The translations under genes and the position numbers were made by a program. From assembly GCA_017447745.1 (NCBI GenBank), contig JAFSMW010000155.1:1-35659 (forward strand): a stretch of 35,659 nt of DNA. Direction: 5' to 3'. This document shows positions 8,211 through 16,743 of this stretch, one piece after another. Origin of the DNA: Thermoguttaceae bacterium (GTDB lineage: Bacteria > Planctomycetota > Planctomycetia > Pirellulales > Thermoguttaceae). How positions within the stretch are numbered: the stretch's first letter is position 1; every line of letters begins with the position of its first letter. Below the pieces are notes generated by a model. It saw nothing but the letters and a program-made list of their open reading frames with translations. It did no database searches and had not been told where the DNA came from.

Positions 8211-9278
8211 ATGAAACCAAACCAAAACAGAATCATAGCCGTTATCTTGATGGCTGTGTTGGGAGCTCCGCTATGCGATCTCCCGGCGCAGGCGCAGACG
8301 CAGTATCGTCAAAGCGTTCGACGCGTGGAAAGCGAACCGTCTGCACAGTCAAAAGCATTTCAGGCGCCGCAAGCTCTTGCCGCCGCTACGTCTGACAGGG
8401 GAACTCGACAGTACGTCAGTTCAGAATTGCAAGCGTTGCAAGGCTTGTCTCAGGACGACGCTCTTCGTCTTCAAAGCGTTTTAAGAAACGTAACCGTCTT
8501 TCGTCGGTTGCCTGTCTATCAGGTGGAATCCGATAAAAGCATGGTCATGTTCATGGTCAATCACCCAGACGCGGTTGTCAACATTTGGGAAAAGCTGGGT
8601 ATAAGCCAGATTTCCGTCAGAGAACGGGGAGACGGGCTGTACGAAGTTTCCGACGTCGCAGGCACGACAGGCTGGATGAAACGGCTTTGGGTCGGCGAAA
8701 ACGGGATTTTGTACTATCTGGAAGGCAGCTATCACGGTTCGCTATTGAAAAACGACGTTCGAGGCAAAGTTCTGGTTTTAGCCAGATTCTCCACGACGCG
8801 CAATTCTGCCGGAACGGAGGCGGTTACCTGCTACGTCGATACTTTTTTGAGTCTGGAACAGAAGTCCGTTGACCTCGGCGTTCGGCTTTTGTTCCCTATG
8901 TTAGGGAAAGTTGCAGACAACAATCTGGAACAGACTCTGGCGTTTGTTCGCTGGTATTCAGACGGCTGTAAGAGTTCTCCGGTAACGCTGTCGTCATTTG
9001 CCATGGAGCTGAAAAATATTAGTATGGATACGCGACAGGAACTGGCGCGTCAGACGCAGCTGATGGCTGCCAGATACGGCTCTGCTCCCGAGTACGTTGT
9101 TCAGAATTCTGAACGGAAACCGGTCGGATACTCGACTTTTAATCAGGAATTGCCTTCACAATCGTATTACGTTCCGGAAAACAGGGTTTCGAAACCCACC
9201 CCCGTTCGAGTTGGCTATCCGCCTGTGGGAAACGAAACGTATAAATCTATGGAAATCTTTGACGACGAAGAGTATTGA
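8211..9278 (+). CDS. secreted protein of unknown function
   Basis: The 355-residue product has a clear signal peptide, with probable cleavage after AQA (residue 28), so it should be exported. The mature part begins with a polar linker (about 29-75). Then comes a predicted mixed alpha/beta domain (about 85-285) containing VTVFRRLPVYQVESDK, a Gly/Trp-rich segment (GTTGWMKRLWV) and LEQTLAFVRWYSDGC. The C-terminal tail (about 290-355) is Pro/Tyr/Asn-rich and ends in FDDEEY. I do not recognise the family. It lies 171 bp from the divergent FlgI-like lipoprotein gene, which suggests shared regulation but is not proof of a shared function. An AGAGGA motif sits just before the ATG. A period-7 repeat and hairpin array B follow the stop codon. 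Confidence 0.8.
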   Translation: MKPNQNRIIAVILMAVLGAPLCDLPAQAQTQYRQSVRRVESEPSAQSKAFQAPQALAAATSDRGTRQYVSSELQALQGLSQDDALRLQSVLRNVTVFRRLPVYQVESDKSMVMFMVNHPDAVVNIWEKLGISQISVRERGDGLYEVSDVAGTTGWMKRLWVGENGILYYLEGSYHGSLLKNDVRGKVLVLARFSTTRNSAGTEAVTCYVDTFLSLEQKSVDLGVRLLFPMLGKVADNNLEQTLAFVRWYSDGCKSSPVTLSSFAMELKNISMDTRQELARQTQLMAARYGSAPEYVVQNSERKPVGYSTFNQELPSQSYYVPENRVSKPTPVRVGYPPVGNETYKSMEIFDDEEY

Positions 9279-9284
9279 GAGAAA

Positions 9285-9319
9285 TTAGCAGTTAGCAATT
9301 TTCAATTAGCAATTGATGG
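9285..9319 (+). repeat. period-7 tandem repeat (TTAGCAA type)
   Basis: Five consecutive 7-bp units: TTAGCAG, TTAGCAA, TTTTCAA, TTAGCAA, TTGATGG. The array starts 6 bp after a stop codon. Similar arrays with different unit sequences occur at 16670, 25193, 32943, 34398, 34526 and 34558. The stretch from 9320 to 9438 holds nothing recognisable. Confidence 0.7.
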
Positions 9320-9438
9320 AAAGCGGCTGCGCCTGGTCGCCGCGTTCCAAATGCAGAAAAGTCTCCTGCTTGTCAATCTCATCGGGTGCGATAAATTTTG
9401 GGTTGCGAATATAGGTGAAATGAACGTCTAAATCGTAG

Positions 9439-9595
9439 CCCACACCTTTAGGTGTGGGGGACAGATACAACGCCAAATAATAATATAACGCACGAATTTC
9501 CCTTCCTTCCCCGCTCCGAACGGAGTGGGGAAGGAAGGGGAAGGGAAGTGTTTGGGGAGGGAAGCTTTGTTTAGTCCCCCAGATAAATCTGGGGG
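9439..9595 (+). repeat. Composite hairpin array, copy B
   Basis: The core order matches copies A and C: CCCACACC-TTTA-GGTGTGGG (9439-9458), a spacer with TATAACGCACGAATT, an 18-bp stem with GAAC loop and one G-U pair (9500-9539), AAGTGTTTGGGGAG, then CCCCCAGATAAATCTGGGGG (9576-9595). The long stem differs in sequence from those in A, C and D, yet both arms changed together. It sits downstream of the 8211-9278 gene in the same orientation and upstream of the RND operon promoter. Confidence 0.9.
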
Positions 9596-9685
9596 CTACG
9601 ATAAATGGTTAAGAACTTTCTCAACGTTCCATCGTGCAACCCAATTTTGAACGCAGCCATCTCATCAGTTTCTCTATTCTCCCTC

Positions 9686-9714
9686 TTTACAGATTGTTTC
9701 TATTCTGATATAAT
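9686..9714 (+). promoter_or_regulatory. promoter of the RND efflux operon
   Basis: TTTACA (9686-9691), a 17-bp spacer and TATAAT (9709-9714), with TGA before the -10 (extended -10). The predicted start is near 9721, leaving a leader of about 107 nt. A strong GGAGG ribosome binding site sits just before the ATG at 9828. No clear repressor palindrome was seen. Confidence 0.7.
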
Positions 9715-9827
9715 ACAATAAGCGTTATGGGGAATTGTAATTAGGAAGCAATCAAACAGCTTGTTCTAATTAACATTCCTAATTGTTATTTATTTCCTTT
9801 GAGTAGTTAAACGTCGTTGGAGGAATT

Positions 9828-11399
9828 ATGAAATTTCGACAGGCTTTTATCTGTTTGAGCATTGTATTTGTATTTTTGATCGCGGGCTGTGAGAATCAAT
9901 CAGCTGAAGCGCCGGTAAAAATGTCGGACATTAAAGTTAACGTTGTAACCGCCAAAGCGATTCAGCGCGACGTTCAGCTCACGGCGTCGTACACCGGTCA
10001 GATTGTTCCGGTTTCCAAGGTTGACATCGTTCCGCGAATTCGCGGGTATCTTGAAGCTGTCAAATATTTGGACGGCTCAATTGTTGAAAAAGGTCAGCTG
10101 TTGTTTACCATTCAGGAGTTTGATTATAAAATTGCAGTTGATAAAGCCAATGCTGAAATGGTAGCCGCCAAAGCTCGAGAAATCTCCGCCAGATCGACGT
10201 ACGAAAGCGCTGTCAAATCCAACGAAAGAGTCCATGGCACGGTTTCTGAAAACGATATTGTCAAATACAAATCCGCATGGCAGCAGGCTTATGCCGATTT
10301 CAATTATAGCGTAACGCAGTATCAGTATCAGGTTCGCCAGCTGTCGTATACCAAAATTTATTCTCCTATTAAAGGCAAGGTTTCCAAAACGAATTACACG
10401 CCTGGGGAACTGCTGGACGGCACCGGCGGAAATCCGCCTGTCCTTTGCACGGTTATGAGCATGGATCCGATTTACGTGGAATTCCAGATATCTGACCGCG
10501 ATTTTGACAAAGCTCTTAAAGAAGCTCAAGAATATTTCCAGGAACATCAGGGCGCCGCGAACGCTCAGCCGCAGGGGCAGCCTGTACAGCATTCGGCTAA
10601 CTATCCGCCAGAAGACGATGATGCGCCGGCAGCGGTTGCAGAAGAAGTCGCCGCCAGCGAAACGGAAGCTCATGCGCCAGCTCCGGCTGACAACGCATCT
10701 AACAGCGCTGGAGAGCCGATTTCCACCTCTCCTCAAGCGCCTGTCAACCCAGCGGCTGAACAAGCGGTCAATCCGGTAACAGAGCTTAATCAAGAGGTGT
10801 CAACGGTCGAGCAGTCCGTAGAGGATAAATTGTCTCAGCCGTTTATTCCCAAAGACGAAGACATTGCGCCCTCGGCAGTTCTTCAAGACAACGCCGCCTA
10901 CATGAAAGGCGATCAGAAAAGCGACGAAACGATTCCGTTTGAACTGGTTTTGTCTGACGAACCGGACGCAAAGGTTTATACTGGACAACTCAATTATAAC
11001 GACAACTCCATTGACGTCTCGACAGGTACAATGACCATTCGCGGCGTGCTGGCAAATCCGACTAACGAGCTGTACCCTGGTCACATCTGCACGGTTCGGC
11101 TTGAAGGCAAACTGAAGAAAGGCGCTGTCGTCGTTGAAGAACGCGCTCTTTGCGACGACCTGTCTGCAAAGTACGTTTGGGCGCTTGACGACAAGAACGT
11201 TGCCACTAAGCGATACGTAATCGTTGAAGAATCATTCGAACATGGAACATTGAGAATTCTGGCTCCCTACAGCGAGAAAGAAGTCATTTCTTCAACAGGA
11301 GAAAAAATCCTGAAGAAAACCGGGCTTCAGCCGGGTGAAATGTATATCGTGGAAGGATTCCAGAAAGTCCGCGATGGTATGACCGTTAATCCGAAATAA
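9828..11399 (+). CDS. RND efflux periplasmic adaptor subunit (AcrA/MexA family)
   Basis: The 523-residue lipoprotein (lipobox LIAGC, Cys21) is a membrane fusion protein linking an RND pump to an outer-membrane channel. The first lipoyl half is GYLEAVKYLDGSIVEKGQLL. It is followed by a coiled-coil segment with Ala/Lys/Glu-rich helices (about 100-165), the second lipoyl half (SPIKGKVSKTNYTPGE), a beta-barrel domain and a membrane-proximal C-terminus. An insertion of about 130 Ala/Pro/Glu/Gln-rich residues (about 238-369) interrupts the beta-barrel region, making the protein longer than the usual 370-400 residues. It starts at an ATG with a strong GGAGG site, and the pump gene follows after 36 bp. 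No outer-membrane factor (TolC type) gene is in the window. Confidence 0.92.
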   Translation: MKFRQAFICLSIVFVFLIAGCENQSAEAPVKMSDIKVNVVTAKAIQRDVQLTASYTGQIVPVSKVDIVPRIRGYLEAVKYLDGSIVEKGQLLFTIQEFDYKIAVDKANAEMVAAKAREISARSTYESAVKSNERVHGTVSENDIVKYKSAWQQAYADFNYSVTQYQYQVRQLSYTKIYSPIKGKVSKTNYTPGELLDGTGGNPPVLCTVMSMDPIYVEFQISDRDFDKALKEAQEYFQEHQGAANAQPQGQPVQHSANYPPEDDDAPAAVAEEVAASETEAHAPAPADNASNSAGEPISTSPQAPVNPAAEQAVNPVTELNQEVSTVEQSVEDKLSQPFIPKDEDIAPSAVLQDNAAYMKGDQKSDETIPFELVLSDEPDAKVYTGQLNYNDNSIDVSTGTMTIRGVLANPTNELYPGHICTVRLEGKLKKGAVVVEERALCDDLSAKYVWALDDKNVATKRYVIVEESFEHGTLRILAPYSEKEVISSTGEKILKKTGLQPGEMYIVEGFQKVRDGMTVNPK

Positions 11400-11435
11400 G
11401 AATCACATCGTACACTCATTACTTTCAATACTGCC

Positions 11436-14400
11436 ATGTTTTCGAAATTTTTTATCGACAGACCAATTTTTGCGACGGTAATTTCGTTGCTGATTTTCAT
11501 CGCGGGGATTGTAACAGCGTTACAGCTGCCCATTGAGCAGTTTCCTGACATTGTTCCCCCGTCGGTAAACGTGTCTTGCTACTATTTGGGAGCGGACGCT
11601 CTGACGCTGGCCGAGTCAATTGCCATTCCGATTGAGAAAGAGGTCAACGGAGTGGACAATATGCTCTATATGACGTCAACCAGTTCCAATACCGGACAGT
11701 ATTCGCTGACGGTTTATTTTGCTATCGGAACCAACCCGGACATCAACACGGTCAACGTCATGAACCGCGTCAATCTGGCGCAGCCGCGTTTACCCGCAGA
11801 CGTTCGTCAGACGGGCGTTACGGTCAGCAAAAGATCTCCTAATATTTTAGGTTTCTATTCGTTCCAGCTGAGCGATTCAGCCGCTGAAACAAAGGACAAA
11901 AACTATCTTTCCAACTACGTTTCGATTAACGTCAAAGACGCTCTGGCGCGAATTCACGGCGTCGGCAGCGCTGAGTTGATGGACGCGCGAGATTACAGTA
12001 TGCGAATCTGGCTCGATCCGGACATTTTAGCTCAGCGCAACATTTCGATTAACGAAATTGGCAGCATCCTGTCAGAACAAAACGTTCAGGTTGCGGCAGG
12101 AAGCGTTGGCGGCGAACCGGCTCCCAAAGGTCAGCTGATGACTCTGACCGTTTCTACAAAGGGACGTCTCCAGACGGTTGAGGAGTTTGAGAACCTGGTC
12201 GTCCGTACGACCAAAGACGGGCGCATGCTTAAACTCAAAGACGTTGCCCGGATTGAGCTGGACAGTCAAACGTATACAAACGGGTCGTTTAATATGGTCT
12301 TTGATCCTGGCGAAAGCGCAGGCAAAAAGGAAAGCGCCGAGAAGAAGGGCGAACCCGCAGAGGCAAACAAGCCTGCGTACCAGCCCAAACTTCGTGATTC
12401 AGCGACCATTGCCATTTACGCCGCGCCGGGCGCAAACGTAATGCAAGTGGCTCAAGACGTTAGACAAGAACTGGAAAATCGCAAGGCGGAATTTGAGAGC
12501 GCGGGCATTGAATATATCAACGCCTACGACTCGACAATGTTCATTTCAGAGTCGCTCAAAGAAGTTGGTTTTACACTCTATTTGACCATTGCGATTGTCG
12601 TTGCCGTTGTGTATATCTTCCTTCAGGACTGGCGCGCAGCCCTTATTCCGACGCTGACAATTCCGGTTTCTCTTGTCGGTACGTTCTTTATGATGGGGCT
12701 GTTCGGGTTTACGATTAACACGCTGACCCTGTTCGGGCTTTGCCTTGTCATTGGCATCGTTGTTGACGACGCCATTGTCGTGGTTGAAAACTGCCAGCGT
12801 TTGTTGGACGAAGAAGGTTTGAATCCTCACGACGCGGCTGTTAAATCCATGGAAGAAGTTACCGGACCGATTATTGCAACGACCTGCGTTTTGATGGCGG
12901 TCTTTCTTCCGACGCTGTTTATTTCCGGGCTTGTCGGGATTATGTATCAGCAGTTCGCTCTGACCATTGCCGGGTCGGTTTTGATTTCCGCTTTGTGCGC
13001 TTTGACAATCGCGCCGTCGTTATGCGCGATCCTGTTGAGAAAGTCCAAACCGGAAGAAGAGAAGTTCTTCGGGTTCCGCTGGTTTAACTATGGATTCAAC
13101 GGCTTTGCCCGCTGGTATGAACGCAACCTCAATTTCCTGACCGTCGCAACGCCGATTACCGTGATATTCTGGATTGCTCTTGTCGCGGCTTTGGTTTGGG
13201 GCGTTTCCGTCATGCCGCAGGGATTTATCCCGCAGGAAGACCAGGGAACGCTGTTTATCGACATACGTTTGCCGGACGGGCGTTCTTTGCAGCAAACTGA
13301 ACTTATTGCACATAAAGTCAACCAGATTCTTCTGGATCATTATGCAAAGGATATCGTCAATACGCACTTTGTTACCGGCTTTTCCATGCTGGACGGCACG
13401 TCTTCCAGCAACGTTGCTATCGGCATCATTTCTCTGAAAAACTGGGAAGATCGCAAAGGCGAAGGAGAAGACGCTGAAACGCTTTCCCAAAAAATCATGC
13501 TGGAATGTTACCAAAACGTTCCTGAAGCCCAGGTTATTGTCTTCTCTCCGCCGCCCATTTCCGGCATCGGCACGTCCGGCGGTTTGGAAGGTCAGCTGGT
13601 TGACAAAAACGAATCCGGTCTGGACGCTCTGTACAACGCGGCTCAGGAACTCAACCTTCAAGGACAAAACAGCGGGACGTTCTCGCAGATTACGTCAACG
13701 TTCAAGCCCACATATCCGCGTCTGTATTTGAATATCGACCGCGAAAAGTGCAAAAAGATGAACGTCAATCTCAACGAGTTGTTCGTTTCGCTGTCCGGCT
13801 ATTTGGGAAGTAAATACGTCAACGACTTTAATACATACGGTCGAGTTTTCCAGGTCATTCTGCAGGCGGAAGGCGAAAAGCGCGCTGACAAAGACGCGAT
13901 TCTTTCTCTCCCGGTTATGAACGCCGATGGGAAGAAGATGCCGCTGTCGACGGTGGCGACGCTGGAAGAAACCGTCGGTCCGCAGTTTGTTACTCGATAT
14001 AACATGTACACGTCAACCGCGGTGATGGGAGACCTCAACCCGGGTAAGAGTACAGGCGTTGGCATGAGCGAAATGAAACGCATCGCTCATACCGATTTGC
14101 CGGAAGGATTCGAGGTTTTCTGGACAGGCATGGCGTACCAGCAATCTCAGGCGGGAACGTCGATTGCGGTCGTCTTCGCGCTGTCGCTGGTTTTCGGATT
14201 CCTCGTGCTGGCAGCGCAGTACGAGTCGTGGTCAGCCCCGATTATTATCATCATGGCTGTCCCGCTGGGCGTCTCCGGAGCCGTTCTGGCGGTCTTCCTG
14301 CGAGGTCTTGACATCAACCTGTACACGCAAATTGGTTTGATCGTTATGGTCGGCTTGTCAGCGAAGAACGCGATTCTGATTACGGAATTCGCCCGCGACA

Positions 14401-14708
14401 AATGGCTCAAGGAAAAGCATACGATTCTGGAGTCCGCTCGTCTTTCCGGACGTCAGCGACTTCGTCCGATTATGATGACGTCGTACGCGTTTATTTTGGG
14501 CGTCGTCCCGTTGATGTTCGCCACCGGCGCCGGCGCTCACAGCCGCGTTGACATCGGCACTGCGGTTTTCGGCGGCATGCTTGAAGAAACCATGGTCGGC
14601 ATTCTCGTCTCCCCGGTTTTGTTTATCGTGATTACCTCTATCGCCGTTTCGATTATGAGCGTATTCCGCCGAGGACTGGGAACGGAAAACGAGTCGAGCG
14701 AAGCATAA
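11436..14708 (+). CDS. RND efflux transporter, inner-membrane pump (AcrB/HAE1 family)
   Basis: The 1090-residue protein starts FSKFFIDRPIFATVIS, as AcrB-family pumps do, and has the expected pattern of one transmembrane helix, a large periplasmic loop, six helices, a second loop and five helices. The paired acidic residues of the proton relay are visible as D444-D445 in GIVVDDAIVVVEN. It should export hydrophobic compounds using the proton motive force, together with the adaptor encoded just upstream. A Lys/Glu/Ala-rich stretch of about 25 residues near residues 291-317 (GESAGKKESAEKKGEPAE) looks like an insertion relative to AcrB, matching the low-complexity insertion in its partner. The C-terminus ends shortly after the last helix. 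A repeat cluster begins directly after the stop codon. Confidence 0.95.
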   Translation: MFSKFFIDRPIFATVISLLIFIAGIVTALQLPIEQFPDIVPPSVNVSCYYLGADALTLAESIAIPIEKEVNGVDNMLYMTSTSSNTGQYSLTVYFAIGTNPDINTVNVMNRVNLAQPRLPADVRQTGVTVSKRSPNILGFYSFQLSDSAAETKDKNYLSNYVSINVKDALARIHGVGSAELMDARDYSMRIWLDPDILAQRNISINEIGSILSEQNVQVAAGSVGGEPAPKGQLMTLTVSTKGRLQTVEEFENLVVRTTKDGRMLKLKDVARIELDSQTYTNGSFNMVFDPGESAGKKESAEKKGEPAEANKPAYQPKLRDSATIAIYAAPGANVMQVAQDVRQELENRKAEFESAGIEYINAYDSTMFISESLKEVGFTLYLTIAIVVAVVYIFLQDWRAALIPTLTIPVSLVGTFFMMGLFGFTINTLTLFGLCLVIGIVVDDAIVVVENCQRLLDEEGLNPHDAAVKSMEEVTGPIIATTCVLMAVFLPTLFISGLVGIMYQQFALTIAGSVLISALCALTIAPSLCAILLRKSKPEEEKFFGFRWFNYGFNGFARWYERNLNFLTVATPITVIFWIALVAALVWGVSVMPQGFIPQEDQGTLFIDIRLPDGRSLQQTELIAHKVNQILLDHYAKDIVNTHFVTGFSMLDGTSSSNVAIGIISLKNWEDRKGEGEDAETLSQKIMLECYQNVPEAQVIVFSPPPISGIGTSGGLEGQLVDKNESGLDALYNAAQELNLQGQNSGTFSQITSTFKPTYPRLYLNIDREKCKKMNVNLNELFVSLSGYLGSKYVNDFNTYGRVFQVILQAEGEKRADKDAILSLPVMNADGKKMPLSTVATLEETVGPQFVTRYNMYTSTAVMGDLNPGKSTGVGMSEMKRIAHTDLPEGFEVFWTGMAYQQSQAGTSIAVVFALSLVFGFLVLAAQYESWSAPIIIIMAVPLGVSGAVLAVFLRGLDINLYTQIGLIVMVGLSAKNAILITEFARDKWLKEKHTILESARLSGRQRLRPIMMTSYAFILGVVPLMFATGAGAHSRVDIGTAVFGGMLEETMVGILVSPVLFIVITSIAVSIMSVFRRGLGTENESSEA

Positions 14709-14709
14709 A

Positions 14710-15020
14710 TTTTTTTCGGAGTGCGAGAGCAAAGCTCTCGGCGGCGAGGCGCCGCTCCCGATCCGCGCTGCCGCGCGAGACGTATTATAATCGCTCCCGT
14801 TGGTCGCTTAGCGCCGCATTTTTTCGGAGTGCGGGAGCAAAGCTCCCGCTTTCGCATAACGTCGAGAACAACAAAAAACGTTTCTACGCCGAAAACGCCA
14901 GAACTTCCGGTTCGCGGGCGTATCGCCCGCTTAAATAAACGTAAAACGCGAGCTGTCGCTCGCTTAATAAAGCGAGAGTTCGTAACACACAGGTTAAGGC
15001 GGCGCGGCGCCGCTCCCTAA
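14710..15020 (+). repeat. GC-rich hairpin repeat cluster after the RND operon
   Basis: The stretch contains a 69-bp core unit (14741-14809) that differs from the copy at 34135-34203 at only 4 positions. It is flanked by two copies of TTTTTTCGGAGTGCG plus hairpin, namely GAGAG-CAAAG-CTCTC near 14724 and GGGAG-CAAAG-CTCCC near 14833, in which both arms changed together. Further on are GCGGGCG/CGCCCGC near 14915 and GCGAGCTGTCGCTCGC near 14948. A second GCGGCG/CGCCGC motif lies at 14999-15013. From 15021 to 15156 there is an isolated TATAAT (15042-15047) and, at 15144-15150, a GGGAGG ribosome binding site for the next gene. The open frame through this cluster is not considered a gene. Confidence 0.8.
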
Positions 15021-15156
15021 CCGCCTACATTAACGGTTGGATATAATCAGCCGTTTGATATAAACATTTTGAACGTCGTCCATGACTATAGGCATGGTGT
15101 CAAAAACATCATTAATCAATGGCTCTTTTTAATAATAGCCAGAAGGGAGGTCTTTT

Positions 15157-16257
15157 ATGAAATCACATTTCATTTTATTGGCTCTAAGCCTGACTTTCGC
15201 GCTGGCGTCTTTTGCGCCTGTCCGCGCGACGGCTGACGGCGTCATTCCACCAGTTCCGGAAAATGGAACTCCGAAGGACTATTTAAAGTATATTCAAACG
15301 GTTAATGACCTGCTCAATCAAAAAGTTCAGGACATTGAGTTTCAAGCTTACAAGAATGGCATAGATAAAAAATCGGAAGCATTTACCAAGTCGCTAAAAA
15401 GCTCTGCAAGGGAATACCTTGTTCCTCTTGAAAAAGCAACGGATAAGGCGCTGCTTCTAAAAGACGTTCCTGACGAAGATTTTGATAAACTGGTTGAATC
15501 TAAAATTGATAATATCGAAATGATGGTTTGGTTGAACGACGACGAAGACGCTGGCGATGCACAAATGGAAGCGTTCGTTAAACAGCTTCGCAAGATGAAC
15601 AAGTCGAAAGCGGCAGACGGCGTCGAATTTCTGTTATTAAGGGCGCATATTGAAAAACTCAAAAGCGAACTGCAGACAAAGGTTCAAGCAGGCTTAAATG
15701 AAGGGAAGACTTATTCCATCTTGATTAAAGAATTAGCAGGCGATTTTTCCCCCATTGAACAGGCAATCGATAGAGCTTTGCTTCTCAAAGGCATTTCAGA
15801 TGATGATTATAAAGAACTGATCGAAGACAAGAGTATATTTATTATGTCGTCAGCAGAGATTAACGGCGACAATGAAGACGCAATTATTGCCAAAATGAAA
15901 GCGTTTGCGGAACTGCTTCGTAAAATTGATAAATCAAAATTTGCTGATTTAATCGAAGCCAAGATTTTCCGTATAAAAGTTAGTAGTTACGTACATAAAG
16001 GCAATATTGAAGCATTTGCCAAAGCGGCAGCTGAAATTGACGATGAAATCGAAAAAGCGGGAAAAAACATTACACCCGCGCAGGCGGATAAAGCGTTTTT
16101 GATTGGCATTATGTCTGTTGATCAACCCGGTTACAAAGCTCCAGAAGGACGGATAGAGAAATACATTAAGGCTCTTTCGGAAGCTGACGACCCGGAAGTC
16201 AAAAGTTATGCCAATTCACTTGAATCGGTTATTGAGCAAATGAAAGACGATAAATAA
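15157..16257 (+). CDS. secreted helical protein of unknown function with internal duplication
   Basis: The 366-residue product has a signal peptide, probably cleaved near residue 26 (RATA-DG). The mature part is predicted to be almost all helical and rich in Lys, Glu, Asp and Ala. It holds two copies of a unit about 109 residues apart. Residues ~92-165 (EKATDKALLLKDVPDEDFDK...MEAFVKQLRKMNKSKAAD) match residues ~201-275 (EQAIDRALLLKGISDDDYKE...MKAFAELLRKIDKSKFAD). No cysteine-based or catalytic motif is visible and I do not recognise the family. It appears to be a single-gene unit with a strong GGGAGG ribosome binding site. Hairpin array C follows 87 bp after the stop codon. Confidence 0.82.
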   Translation: MKSHFILLALSLTFALASFAPVRATADGVIPPVPENGTPKDYLKYIQTVNDLLNQKVQDIEFQAYKNGIDKKSEAFTKSLKSSAREYLVPLEKATDKALLLKDVPDEDFDKLVESKIDNIEMMVWLNDDEDAGDAQMEAFVKQLRKMNKSKAADGVEFLLLRAHIEKLKSELQTKVQAGLNEGKTYSILIKELAGDFSPIEQAIDRALLLKGISDDDYKELIEDKSIFIMSSAEINGDNEDAIIAKMKAFAELLRKIDKSKFADLIEAKIFRIKVSSYVHKGNIEAFAKAAAEIDDEIEKAGKNITPAQADKAFLIGIMSVDQPGYKAPEGRIEKYIKALSEADDPEVKSYANSLESVIEQMKDDK

Positions 16258-16343
16258 ATATATCTGTTTTATAACCCTTTGCATCAACGTTTAGACGCGA
16301 GCAAGATAAGGCAAATCAATTACTGTTGTTAGCCCTCGGAATA

Positions 16344-16635
16344 GAACCGCGTTAGCGGTTCAATGTTTCTAGCCGTGGGTTTTAACCCACGGAATACATA
16401 GCGCGATAGCTGTGGAACAATTAAAAAATACCGTAGCCCACGCCTTTAGGCGTGGGATTCAAAACAACATACATAGTATTATAACGCGCGAATTCCACCC
16501 CCTTCCCCGCGCCTAAAGGCGCGGGGAAGGGGGTGGAGGGCAAGCGTTTGGGGAGAAGCGTCTTTTAGTCCCCCAGATAAATCTGGGGGCTACGATTTTT
16601 GAATTGTTTTTATTTCCCACGTCTAAAGACGTGGG
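16344..16635 (+). repeat. Composite hairpin array, copy C
   Basis: Hairpins in order: GAACCGC-GTTA-GCGGTTC (16344-16361), CCGTGGGTTTTAACCCACGG (16373-16392), CCCACGCC-TTTA-GGCGTGGG (16437-16456), a perfect 19-bp stem with TAAA loop (16495-16536), CCCCCAGATAAATCTGGGGG (16570-16589) and CCCACGTC-TAAA-GACGTGGG (16616-16635). The spacer TATAACGCGCGAATTCC and the CAAGCGTTTGGGGAG segment are shared with copy A. It lies downstream of, and in the same orientation as, the secreted-protein gene, and upstream of ribH. Confidence 0.9.
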
Positions 16636-16669
16636 GATAGAAGCAGAAAAATCTATGGGAAGAGCGTAG

Positions 16670-16704
16670 CTAACTCCTAACTCCTCATTCCTAATTCCTA
16701 ACTC
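16670..16704 (+). repeat. period-7 tandem repeat (CTAACTC type)
   Basis: Five 7-bp units: CTAACTC, CTAACTC, CTCATTC, CTAATTC, CTAACTC. It is preceded by a short GCGTAGC motif. The array lies 40 bp upstream of the ribH start codon, in the region where its promoter or leader would be expected; no clear promoter was found there. Confidence 0.75.
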
Positions 16705-16743
16705 AAAAACCCAATTTACTCACCCTAACCCCCTATTACCAAA

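Noticed and set aside
14721-15020. 99-residue open frame (+) after the RND operon
   Set aside because: Entirely within repeat sequence; Arg-rich composition from palindromes.
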